From the NCBI GenBank assembly GCA_003669055.1, contig RAYB01000012.1, positions 62,001 to 126,000 of the forward strand: a stretch of 64,000 nucleotides of DNA, written 5' to 3'. Each line of letters begins with the position of its first letter. Positions within the stretch are counted from its first letter, which is position 1. A model generated the notes under the pieces. The model was not told the origin of the DNA. It saw nothing but the letters and a program-made list of their open reading frames with translations, and ran no database searches. Shown here piece after piece: positions 60,884-64,000 of the stretch. Origin of the DNA: a bacterium 1XD21-70. GTDB taxonomy: Bacteria > Bacillota > Clostridia > Lachnospirales > Lachnospiraceae. A program made the position numbers and the translations under genes.

Positions 60884-61037
60884 TTACCAGTTCTCCCGCA
60901 CCTCATCCATTACATCCCAAATTTCCGAAAGCGTCACAGGCGCCGTATTTCCCCAGCATTTCCACATAAAAGGCATATATCTCTCCCGGCTTTGCAGTTC
61001 TTTGTTTTAATATAGCCAAGCATTGATCCTTTTTCAT
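60884..61037 (-). pseudogene. Frameshifted small gene
   Basis: From ATG 61037 the frame gives MKKDQCLAILKQRTAKPGEI and so on; a shift at the GGGG tract near 60965 would join it to APVTLSEIWDVMDEVRENW in the next frame, making about 50 residues. GGGGAGG lies upstream. Probably decayed. Confidence 0.35.
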
Positions 61038-61041
61038 GGCT

Positions 61042-61199
61042 TCATTCCTCCCCAATGCCATAGATGGTCTTATCAATGTCTAATAGATGCGTTTCCACAT
61101 TCATCTTTTCTATAAATGAATCTCCTCGCTGATTATCTTTTTCATAAAATCCTCAAAAGAGCCGGCAACTGTCTGACATTCCTCAATTCCAGTTTTCAT
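61042..61199 (-). pseudogene. Frameshifted small gene
   Basis: AGGAGG precedes the ATG at 61199. The frame gives MKTGIEECQTVAGSFEDFMK and stops at 61110, but a one-base shift in the AAAAAG tract joins it to NQRGDSFIEKMNVETHLLDI, ending at 61042 (about 52 residues). Probably decayed. Confidence 0.35.
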
Positions 61200-61213
61200 A
61201 TTCGTTCCTCCTG

Positions 61214-62155
61214 CTATTGTGCCGAGAATGTAATGGGTTCCGAATCAGCGATGGTAGAATAGGAATCCGCATCATAAATATGGAATTTCAATTCCACTTC
61301 TTCAATTGCCTTAATTCCGTTTTCTTCCAAATCATTAGAAAATACCGTAATATCATCTATGGATTTCTTCCCATCATATACAGCAGCGGAAAAGAATGGG
61401 CTCATCATAAATCCATTGATGGACATATCATCCACGGAAATACCCACATTTTTCCCGGAATTATTTTCGACATACAGGAGAATAGCCGTTCCCCAAAAGC
61501 TGTTTTCGTCAACAGTCTTTCCAACAATTCTAATACCGTTTTGATTATACAATTCTGTTCCTGCATCATCTGGCATTGTATCCATATTGGCATACTCTGA
61601 TGTCTGGACGACCACGCATTCCGGTTCAAAAATGGTATCATATGTAGAGGAATCGTATACATGGAAATATATCTCGATTTTTCCTACATTCTCAATCCCC
61701 GCCGCCTTTAGCTGCATGCTGGAAAAATACATTGTTTCATTGGATTTTTTTCCTGCTGCAATTCCTGAAGAAAACAGGTCTGTAATCATATAATCATTGA
61801 CAATCAATGCATTACAACCAACCGTGACATCCTTGTCTGAATTATTTTCCAGCAGCAGCTTAATACCATCGCCCCAGATACTGTCAGTAACATATTCTGT
61901 TGCAGTGACGACAATACCGTCCTGATCAACGAGTACCTGCTCGTCAATTGTGACCGCTGCGCCTGATGAATCCCCTGAATCCTTTGAACCCTCTGAATCA
62001 TTAGAATCGCTTTTGTCAGCATCTTGCTTTTCCGTTCCTTCATTTGAAACAACCTGCTTGGTTTCCCCCGGATCTGACTGACCGCTCCCCAGTGCCATTG
62101 CCGCAAACACAGCCAAACACAGCACTGCGGCAATCCATTTCATGTTTCTTTTCAT
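61214..62155 (-). CDS. Secreted protein with two related domains
   Basis: 313 residues. Signal peptide (about 1-25, ending AAMA), a Ser/Asp/Glu/Lys-rich spacer (about 30-65), then two homologous beta-sandwich-like domains of about 110 residues. Each runs NQNGI or DQDGI, then a LLLENNS or LYVENNS strand, a membrane-facing-like INGFMMSPFFSA or VNDYMITDLFSS segment, and a final FHVYD or FHIYD strand. The lipobox position reads ALGSG without Cys, so it is secreted or membrane-held by the signal sequence. CTAGGGAGG before the ATG. Substrate unknown. Confidence 0.7.
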   Translation of the reverse strand: MKRNMKWIAAVLCLAVFAAMALGSGQSDPGETKQVVSNEGTEKQDADKSDSNDSEGSKDSGDSSGAAVTIDEQVLVDQDGIVVTATEYVTDSIWGDGIKLLLENNSDKDVTVGCNALIVNDYMITDLFSSGIAAGKKSNETMYFSSMQLKAAGIENVGKIEIYFHVYDSSTYDTIFEPECVVVQTSEYANMDTMPDDAGTELYNQNGIRIVGKTVDENSFWGTAILLYVENNSGKNVGISVDDMSINGFMMSPFFSAAVYDGKKSIDDITVFSNDLEENGIKAIEEVELKFHIYDADSYSTIADSEPITFSAQ

Positions 62156-62156
62156 C

Positions 62157-62498
62157 TTAAAATTCCTCCCTAGAGTATAATTTATATATAATACATACGG
62201 CAATCGTTTCAGCCAGAAATTCAGCGAAAATATCAAAAACATCAAATGTTCCCAGAATGAAAGACATTTTCTGAATCATTTCCATCGCCACTGAGAAAGG
62301 AAAAGCCATACCAAAGACCTTCCATACGCTTGCCGCATTATTACCAATGATACAAAATAACGCAAAAACCAGCGAATATCCCCACATCATATCCGGAAGA
62401 TAATTTCTGACAAGTTGTAAAAAGACACTGTCTGTCGGTAACACAGGCATACGGACTGTCCCACCAATGAAATCCGCTGCTTTTTTGATAAATATCAC
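62157..62498 (-). CDS. VanZ-like membrane protein
   Basis: 113 residues with three or four membrane helices. FSVAMEMIQ followed by GTFDVFDIFAEFLAETIA resembles the VanZ pattern (Glu and Gln on one helix, Asp-rich turn, next helix). GTG start with a weak ribosome site; an ATG 16 codons later is possible. It lies 1 bp before the secreted-protein gene and 6 bp after the next one, so the three form an operon. Confidence 0.65.
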   Translation of the reverse strand: MIFIKKAADFIGGTVRMPVLPTDSVFLQLVRNYLPDMMWGYSLVFALFCIIGNNAASVWKVFGMAFPFSVAMEMIQKMSFILGTFDVFDIFAEFLAETIAVCIIYKLYSREEF

Positions 62499-62504
62499 AT
62501 CCGG

Positions 62505-62960
62505 CTAGTTCTGAAAACCGCTTGTCCTCAAAGATTCCATTCTATGTTCTTTCAGTATTTCATTGACTTCAATGATATCACCTGGGCGTTCATTGAAGAT
62601 AATCATCAGCAGGGCATCCCTTGGAAGTTTCGCATACAGTTCCGGCATTTCATATTTCTTCAGCGCCCGCTGTGTTTGTGCCAAAGACATTTCGGCAGCA
62701 TAACATATCCGCAGAATGACATCTCTTTGTCTTGTTCTTTTTTCTCCGGACAGAAGCTTGTAGCCATACCTTTCCGGAACATCCGCCCGCAAAAAAACAA
62801 GCTGCTGCGTGAGATTTTTTTCGCTGAAAATATCTTTCATATATATGGCAAACTCCTCATCAGCCGGGCTTCCTGTATTTTCCCTGCAATAAGAGTCAAA
62901 ATTTTTTATATGCGTGCTTTGCAGCACCTTTTCCAATTCGTCTGTATTTTTCTCTCCCAT
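62505..62960 (-). CDS. Small probable DNA-binding protein
   Basis: 151 residues. The segment about 75-115 (RYGYKLLSGEKRTRQRDVILRICYAAEMSLAQTQRAL) has the layout of a helix-turn-helix, while the ends are helical and acidic. Start chosen at 62960 (GGGAGAG upstream); the longer frame runs into the divergent kinase gene. It faces a Ser/Thr kinase gene 54 bp away. Such pairs may mean that the kinase phosphorylates the regulator, which is inference. Confidence 0.6.
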   Translation of the reverse strand: MGEKNTDELEKVLQSTHIKNFDSYCRENTGSPADEEFAIYMKDIFSEKNLTQQLVFLRADVPERYGYKLLSGEKRTRQRDVILRICYAAEMSLAQTQRALKKYEMPELYAKLPRDALLMIIFNERPGDIIEVNEILKEHRMESLRTSGFQN

Positions 62961-63014
62961 AAGTCTCTCCCATCTGATATAATGTAGTAACAAAGCATTG
63001 AAAGGAATGATAGC

Positions 63015-64000
63015 ATGGATTATGCCCGCCGCCTTGAAATTTCTTACTATAATACCATTGCGACTATAAACGATGCGCATAAAATATATCTGGTTCAGCA
63101 CCGGGAAACAAATAAAATATACATCAAAAAAATATTGGATATTTACAATCCGCATATATACGAATATTTAATGGAACACCATATAACCGGCATCCCTAAG
63201 CTGTATAACATATATGAAGAAAGCGGACAACTCGTATTGATTGAAGAATTTATTTCAGGCATATCGCTGCAGGAAATGATTGACGTGCGGACGCTCACGC
63301 TTGACTTGATTGTCCGGTTTATGGGAGAACTGTGCAGCATTCTGGAAAAACTGCATTTTCTCAACCCGCCTATCATCCACAGGGACATTAAGCCTTCAAA
63401 CATTATTATCACGCCCTGCGCTCATGCCGTCTTGATTGATTTTAACGCTGCAAAACATTCAACTGATATAGCTGACCATGATACCGTACTTCTTGGGACA
63501 AAAGGCTATGCCGCCCCTGAACAGTATGGCTTTGGTTCCTCCACGTCCCAGACCGATATCTATGCGCTGGGTATTTTGTTAAAGGAACTTTCCCATGCCC
63601 TGCCTGTCCCGACAAATATATTTGATGCCGTCATCAGCAAATGCACCGAGATGAATCCGTCTGACAGGATGAAAACTGTACAGGAACTGAAAACCGAGAT
63701 CGAAAAATTGCAGAACCACAATAACGATAACCGCAGCACAGTGGGAACGCCGCAGAAAGATTTTGCCCCGCCCGGTTTCAGGACAAAAACTCCGTGGAAA
63801 ATGTTTACTGCATCTGTCATATATTTATTTATCTTTTGGATATGTCTTTCAATGGAAGTAAAAGATGCAACGGTTTTTCATCTTTGGCTGGAGAGAATCA
63901 CCGCTTTATTCATAATGCTCGCCTTTGTCTTTTGCTGTTTTAACTACCGCAATATACAACGATTCATTCCTTTATGTACGAATAAACATAAGATTGTTCG
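63015..64000 (+). CDS. Eukaryotic-type Ser/Thr protein kinase (partial)
   Basis: The frame starts at ATG 63015 (AAAGGAATG upstream) and is still open at the window edge. Kinase landmarks: IYIKKIL (ATP-lysine region), catalytic loop HRDIKPSNII, the magnesium loop as DFNAAK instead of DFG, and activation segment GTKGYAAPEQYG, then TDIYALGILLKEL. The glycine-rich loop is poor. After the kinase domain (about 255 residues) comes a polar linker, then two membrane helices (MFTASVIYLFIFWICL and LFIMLAFVFCCF). So it is a membrane-anchored kinase with its catalytic part in the cytoplasm. TATAAT at 62978-62983 is a candidate -10. Confidence 0.88.
   Translation, partial: MDYARRLEISYYNTIATINDAHKIYLVQHRETNKIYIKKILDIYNPHIYEYLMEHHITGIPKLYNIYEESGQLVLIEEFISGISLQEMIDVRTLTLDLIVRFMGELCSILEKLHFLNPPIIHRDIKPSNIIITPCAHAVLIDFNAAKHSTDIADHDTVLLGTKGYAAPEQYGFGSSTSQTDIYALGILLKELSHALPVPTNIFDAVISKCTEMNPSDRMKTVQELKTEIEKLQNHNNDNRSTVGTPQKDFAPPGFRTKTPWKMFTASVIYLFIFWICLSMEVKDATVFHLWLERITALFIMLAFVFCCFNYRNIQRFIPLCTNKHKIV

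Noticed and set aside
35461-61200. Island as an integrated conjugative element or prophage
   Set aside because: No integrase, relaxase, capsid or lysis gene and no flanking att-like repeat was seen. One VirD4-like ATPase without membrane helices is not enough.

Overview
The window looks like a chromosomal segment of a gut-type Clostridia, most likely Lachnospiraceae. This is inferred from gene content, near-balanced base composition, AGGAGG-type ribosome binding sites, phosphotransferase-based sugar uptake, repeated hybrid histidine kinases, KtrAB/KdpDE potassium control and MATE/MarR modules. I could not place it to genus. I saw no rRNA, tRNA, CRISPR array, transposase or integrase.

Left part (1-35.3 kb) is mostly ordinary chromosome. 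It begins with the tail of a LysR-type regulator. An amino-sugar locus follows: nanE, a mannose-family PTS with a fused EIIC-EIID and a separate EIIB, and an RpiR-type regulator on the minus strand, facing murQ and the matching EIIA on the plus strand. Next come a lipoprotein solute-binding protein beside a hybrid histidine kinase, a potassium locus (ktrB, ktrA, a 37-residue membrane peptide, kdpD, kdpE, with no kdpFABC in view), cutC, and a signalling operon of a lone receiver, a hybrid kinase with an Hpt domain, and a hybrid kinase fused to a DegV domain. A trehalose locus (treB, treC, divergent treR) has three clear operators. After a DUF1848 gene come two MATE exporters, each with its own regulator (Crp/Fnr-like, MarR), and a lipoprotein plus two-component pair.

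The accessory island (about 35.4-61.2 kb) is the unusual part. It holds no recognised mobility enzymes. It is built from duplicated gene families: two 430-437-residue proteins with variable acidic linkers; two about 370-residue unknown proteins; one intact and one internally deleted ClpP-like protease; a TraG/VirD4-like ATPase with no membrane anchor; four cytosolic BspA-type leucine-rich-repeat proteins, two of them in an exact 2,062-bp tandem repeat; and two proteins sharing an N-terminal leucine-rich domain with unrelated C-termini. Seven copies of a palindrome close to TTTGTAAAATTTACAAA lie 21-22 bp upstream of -10 elements, in front of every plus-strand transcription unit of the island and, bidirectionally, one minus-strand gene. 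The units therefore look like one regulon, with the palindrome where a class II activator would bind. The minus-strand genes between them lack the palindrome, resemble immunity or accessory genes in size and layout, and several are broken by frameshifts.

Right end (61.2-64 kb): a secreted protein with two related domains, a VanZ-like membrane protein and a small probable DNA-binding protein face a eukaryotic-type Ser/Thr kinase that runs off the window.

The best candidates for undescribed biology are the palindrome-controlled ClpP/VirD4/LRR island and the kinase-receiver-DegV fusion.
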